DNA of 64,000 nt from F23-B02 sp045601285 (GCA_045601285.1 JAZRZJ010000014.1:1-64000), one strand, 5' to 3'; shown: positions 24,703 through 33,535, numbered from the stretch's first letter. Numbers and translations: made by a program. The notes: generated by a model from the sequence alone, not told the origin.

Positions 24703-26678
24703 AAGAAATAATCGTTGCCAAAAGCGCAGGCTTCTGCTTCGGCGTGAGCCGCTCGGTAAAAATGGCTGAAGAGCTTTTGCAGGAGGGTCCAGCATATTCA
24801 CTCGGTCAGCTTATTCATAATGACGACGTAGTTTCAAAGCTCGGTTCTGACGGACTTAGTGTAATTGATTCTCCGTATGAGCTGCCTGAGGGTGCAAAGG
24901 TCATGATCCGCTCCCACGGTGTTTCAAGGACCGTGTATGAGACCCTTAAAAACAGAAACGCCGTGATAGTTGACGCTACCTGCCCGAAGGTGAAAAGAAT
25001 ACACGGCATAGTAGGCAAGGCTACGGAAGAGGGGAGATTTGTTGTCATTATCGGCATGCGCAATCACCCCGAGGTTGAGGCGGTCTGCGGCTGGTGCGGT
25101 GAGCATGTGCTTTGCGAAAATGCCGCAGAGCTTGAAGATTGGTTTGAAAAAAATCCCGAATTTTATACTAAACCGATAACAATGGTCATTCAAACTACTC
25201 AGACACGCAATAATTTTACCGAATGTGAGAATTTCTTAAAAAAAAGATGTACAAACGCAGAAATCTTTGATACAATATGCGGTGCAACGTCCACGAGACA
25301 GGATGAGGCCTCAAAACTCTCGGCCAAATGTGATGCAATGGTTGTCATAGGCGGTAAACACAGTGCCAATAGCGTGCATTTAGCGGAAATTTGCCGTGAA
25401 TCATGTACCAATGTTCAGTTCATTAATAACGCAGATGAACTTAATACGGACATGCTTGCAGCTGCGGAAACCGTCGGTGTAACTGCCGGAGCATCAGCTC
25501 CGTCGTGGATAATTAAGGAGGTAAGTAATAAGATGAGCGAAGAGATCAAAATTGATGAAACTGCAGTAGAAGAGAAGGAAATGTCCTTTGACGAAATGCT
25601 GGAGGAAAGCATCAAAACTATATATAATGGAGATAAGGTAACCGGCTATGTCGTTGCTATTACCGGCACTGAAATCAGTGTCGATATCGGCACCAAGTAC
25701 AGTGGCTTCATTCCCACTACCGAGTTCACCGATGACGGCATCAAGGTCGAAGATGCTGTCAAGGTCGGCGATACCATTGAAGCAGTTGTTGTCCGCGTGA
25801 ATGACGTTGAAGGCACCGTAATGCTCTCCAAGAAGCGTCTTGACGCTGCAAAGAGCTGGAACGACGTTGAGGAAGCTGCAGAAAACGGCGGCATTCTCGA
25901 AGGCGTTGTTACCGAAGAAAACAAGGGCGGCATCGTAGTTTCCGTCAAGGGTGTCCGCGTATTTGTTCCCGCATCTCAGTCCGGTCTGCCCAAGGAAGCA
26001 GAAATGAGCCAGCTCCTCAAGCAGAAGGTCCGCGTTAAGATCACCGAGGTCAACCGCAGCCGCAAGCGCGTTGTCGGCTCTATCCGTGCCGTTGCACAGA
26101 AGGAACGCCGTGAGCGCGCAGAAGCTATCTGGAACGAAATCGAAGTCGGCAAGAAGTACCACGGCACCGTTAAGTCCATGACCAGCTACGGCGCATTTGT
26201 TGACATCGGCGGTATTGACGGTATGGTTCATGTTTCCGAGATGAGCTGGAACCGCATCAAGAACCCCGCTGAAGTATTCGCAGTGGGCGACGAGGTTGAC
26301 GTATATGTTATCAGCTTCGACAAGGAAAAGCGCAAGATTTCTCTGGGCTACAAGAATCCCGAGGACAACCCCTGGGCAAAGTTCATGGCGTCATACGAAG
26401 TCGGTGCTGTTGCATCTGTCACCATCGTAAAGCTGATGCCCTTCGGCGCATTTGCAGAGGTTCTGCCCGGCGTTGACGGTCTTATCCATATTTCCCAGAT
26501 TGCTAACCGCCGCATCGGTAAGCCTGAAGAGGTTCTGACTGTCGGCGATGTTGTAGAGGCAAAGATTACTGCTATCGACGAAGAGAAGCAGAAGATCTCC
26601 CTCTCTATCCGCGCACTTGCTGAGCCTGCACCCGCAGAGACTGAGGAAGAAGCACCCGTTGAGGTTAGCGAAGAGTAA
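24699..26678 (+). CDS. ispH: Fusion of IspH (HMBPP reductase) and ribosomal protein S1
   Basis: A 659-residue fusion. Residues 1-278 form IspH, the iron-sulfur enzyme for the last MEP step, with the cluster cysteines at 13 (GFCFGV), 95 (ATCPKVKR) and 194 (ICGATSTRQ). Residues about 308-635 hold four S1 RNA-binding domains, as in the bacterial S1-like protein; the tail is acidic. Such fusions are known in Clostridia. An in-frame ATG (25533, residue 279) has AAGGAGGT ten bases before it, so the S1 part may also be made alone. The S1 half shows a stronger codon bias than the IspH half. It overlaps cmk by four bases. Confidence 0.95.
   Translation: MKEIIVAKSAGFCFGVSRSVKMAEELLQEGPAYSLGQLIHNDDVVSKLGSDGLSVIDSPYELPEGAKVMIRSHGVSRTVYETLKNRNAVIVDATCPKVKRIHGIVGKATEEGRFVVIIGMRNHPEVEAVCGWCGEHVLCENAAELEDWFEKNPEFYTKPITMVIQTTQTRNNFTECENFLKKRCTNAEIFDTICGATSTRQDEASKLSAKCDAMVVIGGKHSANSVHLAEICRESCTNVQFINNADELNTDMLAAAETVGVTAGASAPSWIIKEVSNKMSEEIKIDETAVEEKEMSFDEMLEESIKTIYNGDKVTGYVVAITGTEISVDIGTKYSGFIPTTEFTDDGIKVEDAVKVGDTIEAVVVRVNDVEGTVMLSKKRLDAAKSWNDVEEAAENGGILEGVVTEENKGGIVVSVKGVRVFVPASQSGLPKEAEMSQLLKQKVRVKITEVNRSRKRVVGSIRAVAQKERRERAEAIWNEIEVGKKYHGTVKSMTSYGAFVDIGGIDGMVHVSEMSWNRIKNPAEVFAVGDEVDVYVISFDKEKRKISLGYKNPEDNPWAKFMASYEVGAVASVTIVKLMPFGAFAEVLPGVDGLIHISQIANRRIGKPEEVLTVGDVVEAKITAIDEEKQKISLSIRALAEPAPAETEEEAPVEVSEE
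25515..25535 (+). promoter_or_regulatory. Internal ribosome binding site and start for stand-alone S1
   Basis: AAGGAGGT at 25515-25522 followed after ten bases by the in-frame ATG 25533. It sits exactly at the boundary between the IspH domain and the S1 part (MSEEIKIDE). It is a near-perfect complement to the 16S rRNA 3' end and stronger than that of most genes here. Confidence 0.6.
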
Positions 26679-26696
26679 TCAAAAATTGAATTTTCA

Positions 26697-26727
26697 GTGC
26701 CTGCCGAATTTCGGCAGGCACTTTTTA
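26697..26727 (+). terminator. Terminator of ispH-rpsA
   Basis: Stem AGTGCCTGCCGA / TCGGCAGGCACT with a very short AT loop, followed by T5. Confidence 0.88.
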
Positions 26728-26761
26728 CATTGATAATTCAGTGTTTTTTGAATTTATATGC

Positions 26762-26790
26762 TTGCAAAAATTAAACATTTAGTGTATATT
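26762..26790 (+). promoter_or_regulatory. Promoter of the carD-ispD-ispF unit
   Basis: TTGCAA (26762-26767), 17 bases, TATATT (26785-26790), 46 bases before the TTG start of carD. Confidence 0.6.
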
Positions 26791-26836
26791 TAGTTTAGGA
26801 TACTATTATCCATTTTAACGGATTGGAGGCATAATT

Positions 26837-27313
26837 TTGTTTTGCATTGGCGACTATATTGCTCACCCCATGCACGGTGCGGGCATAATTGAAAGCATTG
26901 TAAAAAAGAAAATAGACGGAACCGACCGTGATTATTATGTCCTCAAATTACCGGTTGGCGATATGCTTGTTCTGGTGCCGGTTGAAGGCTGCGAGAGCAT
27001 TGGTGTAAGACCGATTATAAGCATTGAAGAGGCAAAAAGTGTTCTTGAGGCATTTCCGGCAATTGATGTCAGCATGACACAGAACTGGAATAAGCGATAC
27101 AGGGAGAATATGACAAAGATTAAAAGCGGAAATCCCATGGACGTTGCCGAGGTCGTTAAGGGCCTTATGACAAGGGACGCCGAGCGCGGCTTGTCAACGG
27201 GAGAACGCAGAATGCTTCATTCCGCAAAGCAGATTTTCATATCTGAAATGGTTGTTGCGCTAAATATCACGTACGAACAGATTGAGCTTATGCTTGAAGA
27301 AAGCATGGCCTGA
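26837..27313 (+). CDS. CarD family transcriptional regulator
   Basis: A 158-residue protein with the CarD/TRCF RNA-polymerase-interacting domain at the N terminus (FCIGDYIAHPMHGAGIIESI, YYVLKLPVGDMLVLVP) and a helical C-terminal DNA-binding part. It binds the RNA polymerase beta subunit and stabilises the open promoter. The start is TTG 26837, with GGAGGC six bases before it and no better alternative. It is placed before ispD, an order known in Clostridia and actinobacteria. Confidence 0.9.
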   Translation: MFCIGDYIAHPMHGAGIIESIVKKKIDGTDRDYYVLKLPVGDMLVLVPVEGCESIGVRPIISIEEAKSVLEAFPAIDVSMTQNWNKRYRENMTKIKSGNPMDVAEVVKGLMTRDAERGLSTGERRMLHSAKQIFISEMVVALNITYEQIELMLEESMA

Positions 27314-27324
27314 TTGGAGACAGA

Positions 27325-28059
27325 ATGTCTGTTATTAATAAAATCCGCAAAAAAATAACTCCTCAGGCGCCGCATTGCACCGCTGTAATTCTTGCAGCCG
27401 GCAATTCTCAGCGCATGGGAAGAGATAAGATTTTAATGAACATCGGCGGAGCGCCTGCCATTGCCTATACACTCAAAGCGTTCCAGAGGTCTGACATAAT
27501 TGATGAGATAGTCGTAGTCACAAAGTATGACAGCATTCAGCGCCTTGCGGATATCTGCAATGAATACGGAATAACAAAGGCGAGCCGCGTTGTCAGCGGA
27601 GGGAATACAAGAGCGCAGTCGGCGCTTATCGGTGTTTGCAACGCAAATGCAGCTGCTACGGTTATCGCTATTCATGACGGCGCAAGGCCGTTCCCCTCAG
27701 CCTCACTCATTGACCGTGTGATTTATGCCGCCGAACAGTCAAACGCGGCTGCCCCTGCCGTCAGAGCCACCGATACCGTGCGTATTCTTAATAAAAAGGA
27801 CCTTGTTGTAGATACTCCCGACAGGAGCCTTGTGGCACTTATTCAAACGCCTCAGGCCTTTGATGCCGACATAATCAAGGGTGCGTTGACTAAAGCGGTT
27901 GAAAAGAACCTTCCGATTACCGATGACTGCTCTGCGGTAGAAGCAATGGGCATCAAGGTTACGGTTGTTGACGGTGAAGCCGACAACATTAAGCTCACCA
28001 CAAAGCGAGATGTATATGTTGCCGAACAAATTCTTGCGGACAGAGGTGAACTGATGTGA
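27325..28059 (+). CDS. ispD: 2-C-methyl-D-erythritol 4-phosphate cytidylyltransferase
   Basis: A 244-residue MEP-pathway enzyme that joins CTP and MEP to form CDP-ME. Motifs: VILAAGNSQRMGRDKILM (nucleotide binding), IHDGARPFPS and TPQAFDADIIKGAL, TDDCSAVEAMG. Length is normal. It overlaps ispF by four bases; the two enzymes act two steps apart and are often fused or adjacent. Confidence 0.96.
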   Translation: MSVINKIRKKITPQAPHCTAVILAAGNSQRMGRDKILMNIGGAPAIAYTLKAFQRSDIIDEIVVVTKYDSIQRLADICNEYGITKASRVVSGGNTRAQSALIGVCNANAAATVIAIHDGARPFPSASLIDRVIYAAEQSNAAAPAVRATDTVRILNKKDLVVDTPDRSLVALIQTPQAFDADIIKGALTKAVEKNLPITDDCSAVEAMGIKVTVVDGEADNIKLTTKRDVYVAEQILADRGELM

Positions 28060-28532
28060 GAATAGGTCACGGCTATGATGTTCACCGACTCGTTGAAGGA
28101 CGAAAGCTTATAATAGGCGGAGTTGAAATTCCCTACGAAAAAGGTCTTGACGGTCATTCAGATGCCGATGTTTTGACCCATGCGCTTATGGACGCCTTGC
28201 TTGGCGCGGCGGCGCTTGGAGATATCGGCAAGCTTTTTCCCGACAATGACGATGCGTTTCTCGGCGCTGACAGCATTGAGCTTCTTAAAAAGGTTTGCTC
28301 TGTTCTTGACAGCAGGGGATATGAGATCGGAAATGTTGACTGCACGGTAATTGCGCAGAGGCCCAAGCTTGCGCCGTTTATTGAACAAATGCGGGAGATA
28401 CTTGCATACGCAATGCAAATTCCGATTGACTGCGTCAGCGTTAAAGCCACTACCGAGGAAAAGCTCGGCTTTACCGGCGAGGGACTCGGAATTGCCGCCC
28501 ACGCGGTTGCATTAATAGAGAGAAAAAAGTAA
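28056..28532 (+). CDS. ispF: 2-C-methyl-D-erythritol 2,4-cyclodiphosphate synthase
   Basis: The 158-residue zinc enzyme closes the cyclodiphosphate ring in the MEP pathway. Motifs: RIGHGYDVHRL with the metal ligands Asp and His, GLDGHSDADVLTHALMDALLGAAALGDIG, and KATTEEKLGFTGEGLGI at the end. The GTG start overlaps the end of ispD. Its stop codon lies in the first arm of the terminator that follows. Confidence 0.97.
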   Translation: MRIGHGYDVHRLVEGRKLIIGGVEIPYEKGLDGHSDADVLTHALMDALLGAAALGDIGKLFPDNDDAFLGADSIELLKKVCSVLDSRGYEIGNVDCTVIAQRPKLAPFIEQMREILAYAMQIPIDCVSVKATTEEKLGFTGEGLGIAAHAVALIERKK

Positions 28533-28557
28533 CAGACGCGGTCTGTTACTTTTTTTG
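28529..28557 (+). terminator. Terminator overlapping the ispF stop codon
   Basis: Nine-base perfect stem GTAACAGAC and GTCTGTTAC with a GCG loop and T7. The TAA stop of ispF is in the 5' arm, so ribosomes reaching the stop codon would cover part of the hairpin. Confidence 0.85.
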
Positions 28558-28600
28558 ATTGCCAGCATAGAATGATGTAAAAGCTGTAAAGGGGAATTCT

Positions 28601-28852
28601 ATGCGGTTTTTATTCATGTGCAAGTCGCTGACTTACGCACAGCGTTCCGAAAAGGCACTTGAGCGTGCCGGAATTTCGGCAAATATTATTAAATCACCGG
28701 CTTCGCTGTCAACAAGAGGCTGCGGATATAGTGTAAGCGTAAACGCAGGCAGAGGTCGTCAGGCTGCAGAGCTTCTCAGAAACGCAAATCTGCTGCAGGG
28801 GAAAATCTTTGTCCAACAGGCTGACGGCAGCTACAGGGAGGCGGAGCTTTGA
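28601..28852 (+). CDS. DUF3343 small protein
   Basis: An 83-residue protein of the DUF3343 family (FMCKSLTYAQRSEKALERAGI, RGCGYSVSV). It has cysteines at about residues 7 and 47. The family is often beside class V aminotransferase (cysteine desulfurase-like) genes and has been proposed as a small sulfur or selenium carrier. Here it overlaps such a gene by four bases. The link is by context and is not proven. It has its own spacing after the ispF terminator, but I see no clear promoter. Confidence 0.85.
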   Translation: MRFLFMCKSLTYAQRSEKALERAGISANIIKSPASLSTRGCGYSVSVNAGRGRQAAELLRNANLLQGKIFVQQADGSYREAEL

Positions 28853-29970
28853 TTTATCTTGACTCCGCCGCAACAAGCTTTATTAAGCCTCAAGCTGTTG
28901 AAAAGGCAATGCTCAGAGCAATACGAACCATGTCAAGCCCCGGCAGAGGCGCGTATCATCAGGCGCTTGCTGCCTCGGATAAGGTTTATGAATGCCGTGA
29001 GCTTATTGCCAAGTTATTTAACTTTGACGATACCGAAAGAATTGTGTTCACCTCAAACGCAACGCATGCTCTGAATATTGCCATAAGGTCGCTGGCTGAA
29101 AAGGGCGACAAGGTCGTAATTTCGGGCTATGAGCATAATTCGGTCACGAGAGTTCTGAACAATATCGGCACAAACACAGTTGTTGCTGACGCCCCGTTAT
29201 TTGACTCCGGAGCTGTTCTTGACAGCTTTGAGAGAAATCTTAAGGGCGCGAAGCTTGCCGTGTGCAATCACATTTCCAATGTATTCGGCTTTATTCAGCC
29301 TGTATACGAAATTGCAGGGCTTTGCAATGAAAAGGGCGTACCTCTTATTATTGACGCATCGCAGTCTGCGGGCGTATGCAATATTGATGCTGAAAAGCTG
29401 AATGCGGCATTCATTGCAATGCCCGGTCACAAGGGACTACTCGGTCCCCAGGGAACAGGTGTGCTGCTGTGCGGAATTGAGCCGAAGCCCTTCATGTTTG
29501 GCGGAACGGGCTCGGACAGTATTCTGCAAACCATGCCCGATTATCTGCCCGATATGCTTGAGGCGGGTACCCACAATATTCCGGGAATTGCGGGACTTGC
29601 CGAGGGCGTAAGGTATGTAATCAGCAGAAAAGCGGAGAAAATCGGAGAATACGAGAGAAAAATGTGCGCTCTTATGATCAACCGGTTAAAGCGTATAGAG
29701 GGACTTGAGCTGTTTTGCTCCGAAACGGATAATCAGGCGGGCGTTCTTTCGTTAAGGCACCCGGATATAGAAACCGAAGCGCTGTGCGAAATGCTCGGGA
29801 AGAGGGGAGTTGCCGCAAGATGCGGACTGCACTGCGCTCCTCTTGCGCACAAAACCGCCGGAACGCTTAAAACGGGTACTCTGAGACTGAGCTTTTCGCC
29901 GTTTATTAACAAAAATCAGGTGATGACTGCGGAAAATATTTTGGAAAATATAATTGTTCATAAAAAATAA
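28849..29970 (+). CDS. Class V aminotransferase-fold PLP enzyme (cysteine desulfurase/selenocysteine lyase type)
   Basis: A 373-residue PLP enzyme. IYLDSAATSFIKPQAV at the start, FTSNATHALNIAI, the PLP lysine in MPGHKGLLGPQGTG, and RCGLHCAPLAHKT near the end, where the cysteine corresponds to the sulfur-accepting residue of SufS-type enzymes. The start is TTG overlapping DUF3343. It probably releases sulfur or selenium from cysteine or selenocysteine. There is no SufU or NifU partner nearby, so its use is open. Confidence 0.88.
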   Translation: MIYLDSAATSFIKPQAVEKAMLRAIRTMSSPGRGAYHQALAASDKVYECRELIAKLFNFDDTERIVFTSNATHALNIAIRSLAEKGDKVVISGYEHNSVTRVLNNIGTNTVVADAPLFDSGAVLDSFERNLKGAKLAVCNHISNVFGFIQPVYEIAGLCNEKGVPLIIDASQSAGVCNIDAEKLNAAFIAMPGHKGLLGPQGTGVLLCGIEPKPFMFGGTGSDSILQTMPDYLPDMLEAGTHNIPGIAGLAEGVRYVISRKAEKIGEYERKMCALMINRLKRIEGLELFCSETDNQAGVLSLRHPDIETEALCEMLGKRGVAARCGLHCAPLAHKTAGTLKTGTLRLSFSPFINKNQVMTAENILENIIVHKK

Positions 29971-29982
29971 ACTTTTAGGCAA

Positions 29983-30011
29983 TTGCCTTTTTATCTACTT
30001 TGATTTATAAT
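29983..30011 (+). promoter_or_regulatory. Promoter of the cdaA operon
   Basis: TTGCCT (29983-29988), 17 bases, TATAAT (30006-30011). Confidence 0.7.
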
Positions 30012-30032
30012 ATATTGATAAAAAGTATGCTT

Positions 30033-30063
30033 GTAAATGCTGACCGATAAAATCAGCATTTAC
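30033..30063 (+). promoter_or_regulatory. Leader hairpin of cdaA
   Basis: Perfect 11-base inverted repeat GTAAATGCTGA (30033-30043; complement 30053-30063) in the untranslated leader, ending 24 bases before the cdaA start and without a T tract. It may act on mRNA stability or translation. Confidence 0.45.
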
Positions 30064-30086
30064 AGCTTGACGAATGGAGAAATTAT

Positions 30087-30956
30087 ATGCAAGGAATAGT
30101 TGATTTCTTTGTAAACGGATTCACCTATCTTTCGACAATTCAGCTTGCTGATATTATCGACATAGCCATAGTTGCGTATCTGATTTACAAGATTATCGGA
30201 CTGATCAGAAAGACAAGCTCTTACAATCTTGCAAGAGGCATCGTTTTTGTGCTGATTGCCGTGTGGCTGTCAGGCATATTGAATCTGACAATGATAAATT
30301 ATCTGCTCAGAAAAGCGGTTGAGATCGGTCTTATTGCCCTTGTTATCATATTCCAGCCTGAGCTGCGCAAGCTTCTTGCAAAAATGGGTAGCAGCAGCTT
30401 TTCGGGAATTTTCTCGGCAAGGAACGGAAACACGTCCGAAATTGATTCCGTAATCAATCAAACCGTGATTGCCTGTGAGCAGATGTCCGCAACAAAGACC
30501 GGTGCTCTTATTATTTTTGAGAGAGACTTCATTCTGAATGACATCATAACCACCGGCACGGTAATTGATGCAGATATTACCGCAGAGCTTATCAAAAATA
30601 TTTTTTACCCCAAAGCTCCGCTTCATGACGGCGCACTTATAATCCGTAATTGCCGGGTTGCCGCCGCAGGCTGTGTACTGCCGCTTACCGAAAAGACAAA
30701 TCTCAGCAAGGATCTGGGCATGCGCCACAGAGCAGGTATTGGCGTAAGCGAGGTTTCCGATGCGCTTGTAATTATTGTTTCCGAGGAAACCGGCGGAATT
30801 TCCGTTGCAATCGAAGGTATGCTCAAGCGCAACCTTACCAGAGAAACCTTTGAACGCCTGCTCCGTCAGGAGCTTGTTGTTGAGGATACAAGCAAGAAGA
30901 AAACCCCTGCTGATTTCATAAGCAATGTTAAGAAGGCTCTGAAGGTGAAGAAATGA
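30087..30956 (+). CDS. cdaA: Diadenylate cyclase CdaA
   Basis: A 289-residue membrane enzyme making cyclic di-AMP from two ATP. Three N-terminal membrane segments (about residues 15-95) precede the DAC domain with HDGALIIR and RHRAGIGVSE catalytic motifs. It works at the inner face of the membrane. It overlaps cdaR by four bases, the normal pairing; glmM, often third in this operon, is missing here. Confidence 0.96.
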   Translation: MQGIVDFFVNGFTYLSTIQLADIIDIAIVAYLIYKIIGLIRKTSSYNLARGIVFVLIAVWLSGILNLTMINYLLRKAVEIGLIALVIIFQPELRKLLAKMGSSSFSGIFSARNGNTSEIDSVINQTVIACEQMSATKTGALIIFERDFILNDIITTGTVIDADITAELIKNIFYPKAPLHDGALIIRNCRVAAAGCVLPLTEKTNLSKDLGMRHRAGIGVSEVSDALVIIVSEETGGISVAIEGMLKRNLTRETFERLLRQELVVEDTSKKKTPADFISNVKKALKVKK

Positions 30957-32212
30957 ACGAGAATAAGCGTAATGGAAAAATCTACGACAGTAAGATTTTC
31001 TGGGCAATAATCTCAGTGATTCTTTCCCTCATTATCTGGTCGTATGTTTCGAGCGTCAACGGCTCGATTATGGAAAAGACATTTTCGGGAATAGAGGTTC
31101 AGTTTGCCGGAGAAAGCAGCCTTGTAAATCAGAAGGGACTTTCAATAACAAACGTTGAAACCACATCTGTCAGTGTACGTATCCGAGGCAGCAGAGCGAA
31201 CATAGGAAAGCTTAAAGCAACCGACATCAAGGCTGTTATTGATGTGAGCAAGATTACCCAGCCCAATGAGATGTCATGGTCTTACGAGCTTGTGTTCCCG
31301 AGCTATGTTGATACGAATGATATTACAATTATCAGCAGCAGCACAGACAAGATTACATTCTCGGTTGTTAAGAATATCAGTAAGACCGTAGGCGTTAAGG
31401 GAAGCTTTGAGGGAACAATTGCCGAAGGCTGTGTTGCGGAAGAGCTTGTTTTCGACCCTGAAACAGTTGTAATTACCGGCCCTGAGAGCATTGTCAGCAC
31501 CATCGACTATATCTGGGTAAGCTTTGGCGAAGGCAGAGAAATTGATAAAACATATTCTGTTGACGCAAGCTTCTCGGTTATTGATAAAAACGGGCAGCCT
31601 GTTTCCATGAGTGCGCTGGATATACCTGTAAACTCCATTAACGTTACTCAGCCGATTTCTATTGAAAAGGAGCTGCCGCTTGTGGTCAATCTTATTCCCG
31701 GCGGCGGCGTAACCGAAGATGATTGCAAGATTACAATCGAGCCTGAGTCTATTATTGTTGCGGCAGACTCAAAACTCATTAAAGACAAGAACAGTATTGT
31801 AATTGCTTCTGTTGATCTTGCAGCTTTCAAAAACTCCTACGAGCAGACATTCACGATCGCGCTTGATGACGGAGTTGAAAACCGCTCAGATGTTACTGAG
31901 GCAAAGGTTAAAATAGAAATTCCCGGAGTAAGCGTACGTACAATCAGAGTTTCAAACATTTCTTACATGAACTGTTCAAGCGGATACAGCGCATCAATTG
32001 TAACGTCTTACGTTGATATTACTCTTCGCTCCAAGGACGCTTCTGCGCTTGCGGCTGTGAAGCCTGAAGATGTGTCCATTATTGCAGACCTTTCCGACTA
32101 CGGCTCTACAGTAGGACAGGTTCGTGTAAACAGTAACGTAATCATCAGCGGCGGCGGAAATGTCGGAGCAGTAGGCGATGTAAGCGTTACGGTTAATATT
32201 CAGAAGAATTAA
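30953..32212 (+). CDS. cdaR: YbbR-domain regulator of diadenylate cyclase
   Basis: A 419-residue membrane-anchored protein: one N-terminal membrane segment (IISVILSLIIWSYVSS) and an extracytoplasmic region of YbbR-type beta repeats (four by eye). CdaR binds CdaA and modulates its activity. The start overlaps the cdaA stop. Serine- and threonine-rich composition fits an exported protein. Confidence 0.92.
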   Translation: MNENKRNGKIYDSKIFWAIISVILSLIIWSYVSSVNGSIMEKTFSGIEVQFAGESSLVNQKGLSITNVETTSVSVRIRGSRANIGKLKATDIKAVIDVSKITQPNEMSWSYELVFPSYVDTNDITIISSSTDKITFSVVKNISKTVGVKGSFEGTIAEGCVAEELVFDPETVVITGPESIVSTIDYIWVSFGEGREIDKTYSVDASFSVIDKNGQPVSMSALDIPVNSINVTQPISIEKELPLVVNLIPGGGVTEDDCKITIEPESIIVAADSKLIKDKNSIVIASVDLAAFKNSYEQTFTIALDDGVENRSDVTEAKVKIEIPGVSVRTIRVSNISYMNCSSGYSASIVTSYVDITLRSKDASALAAVKPEDVSIIADLSDYGSTVGQVRVNSNVIISGGGNVGAVGDVSVTVNIQKN

Positions 32213-32226
32213 GGAGAATTTGCATT

Positions 32227-32634
32227 ATGACTCAGGACGCTGTAGTAACAAAAGTTCTGAATAACGGCATGGCTGAGGTCGTCGTAACCCGCGGCACAGC
32301 CTGCGGAAGCAACTGCGGCAATTGTGAAAGCTGTGTATTTCAGAATGAGCTGAAGGCTTTTGCAAAAAACACGATTAACGCCAAAAGGGGAGAAAAAGTA
32401 ATTATTGAAACTCTCTCGTCAAGAATATTCGGCGCTGCGTTTCTTCTGTATATCGTGCCTTTTGTGTTTTTCTTTATCGGCTACGCTGTGGCTGCGCACT
32501 TTGATCTGAGCGAAGGACTGAGCATTCTCGTAAGTGCGGGTTTCTTTGCCGTTGCGGTTGCCGTTGTGGTTATCTATCAGCGTATAAACAAGAAGAAAAA
32601 TCCGATTAAATTTGAAATAGTTCAGTTTCGCTGA
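32227..32634 (+). CDS. RseC/SoxR-reducing-system family membrane protein
   Basis: A 135-residue protein with the cysteine cluster CGSNCGNCESC near residues 27-37, two membrane segments (about 67-85 and 92-112) and a basic tail. This is the RseC/RnfE-associated pattern; such proteins may handle electron transfer to iron-sulfur sites. There is no rnf cluster nearby. AAGGAG precedes the ATG; the gene follows cdaR by 14 bases and precedes yicC, so it probably belongs to the same transcript. Confidence 0.85.
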   Translation: MTQDAVVTKVLNNGMAEVVVTRGTACGSNCGNCESCVFQNELKAFAKNTINAKRGEKVIIETLSSRIFGAAFLLYIVPFVFFFIGYAVAAHFDLSEGLSILVSAGFFAVAVAVVVIYQRINKKKNPIKFEIVQFR

Positions 32635-32645
32635 CAGGAGGAGCA

Positions 32646-33524
32646 ATGATTAAAAGTATGACAGGCTACGGCAGTGCAAAAGGCACTGTCGAAGGCATTG
32701 AAGTTGCAGTTGAATTAAAAAGCGTAAATAATAAATTTCTCGATACTTCTGTCAGATTTCCGAGAAGCTTTATTTTTGCGGAGGAAACCCTGAAATCCGC
32801 TGTCCAGTCCCATATAAGCAGAGGCAAGGTCGACGTATTTGTCACTGTTGATTCGTCCATGGCCGACGATATGGCAGTAAGAGTAAACGAGCCGCTGCTC
32901 AGAGGCTATATTGACGCAATCAAAAGCATTTCCGACGTCTTTGAGCTTCCCGGCGATATGACGGCAATGAATGTAAGCCGCTTTCCCGATGTTCTTTCCG
33001 TTGAGAAAAAGGAGCTGAACGCCGATGCGGTGGCAGGGGGAATAAAAGCAATTGCCGAGCAGGCCCTCTGCGACTTTGACGCAATGCGCATCAGAGAGGG
33101 CAAAAAGCTGCACGAGGACGTGCTTAGTAAGCTTGAAACCATAGACAAGCTTGTGACTGCCGTGGAAGAAACAGCGCCTGAGACAGTTGCGGCCTACAGA
33201 GAACGTCTGCTTCAGAAGATGAATGAGGTTCTCGGCACAGCGGGAATAGATGAAACACGCATAATTGCCGAGGCCGCAATTTTTGCGGACAAGGTTGCAG
33301 TCGATGAGGAAACTGTCCGTTTGCGCAGCCACATGGAGCAGCTTAAAATTATGCTTAACGCCGGCTCGCCAATCGGAAGAAAGATTGATTTTCTCATTCA
33401 GGAGTTTAACCGCGAGGCAAATACAATCGGCTCAAAATGTCAGAACAAGGATATTTCCTACGTTGTTGTTGAGCTGAAGTCCGAGATAGAGAAAATCAGA
33501 GAACAGATTCAGAATATTGAATAA
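32646..33524 (+). CDS. YicC family endoribonuclease
   Basis: A 292-residue member of the YicC family, starting IKSMTGYGSAKG and ending with the DUF1732 region (PIGRKIDFLIQEFNREANTIGSK). The E. coli member has been reported as an endoribonuclease; the role in Clostridia is less clear. AGGAGG precedes the ATG. It opens the conserved yicC-remA-gmk-rpoZ run. Confidence 0.93.
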   Translation: MIKSMTGYGSAKGTVEGIEVAVELKSVNNKFLDTSVRFPRSFIFAEETLKSAVQSHISRGKVDVFVTVDSSMADDMAVRVNEPLLRGYIDAIKSISDVFELPGDMTAMNVSRFPDVLSVEKKELNADAVAGGIKAIAEQALCDFDAMRIREGKKLHEDVLSKLETIDKLVTAVEETAPETVAAYRERLLQKMNEVLGTAGIDETRIIAEAAIFADKVAVDEETVRLRSHMEQLKIMLNAGSPIGRKIDFLIQEFNREANTIGSKCQNKDISYVVVELKSEIEKIREQIQNIE

Positions 33525-33535
33525 GGAGTCTGTAT

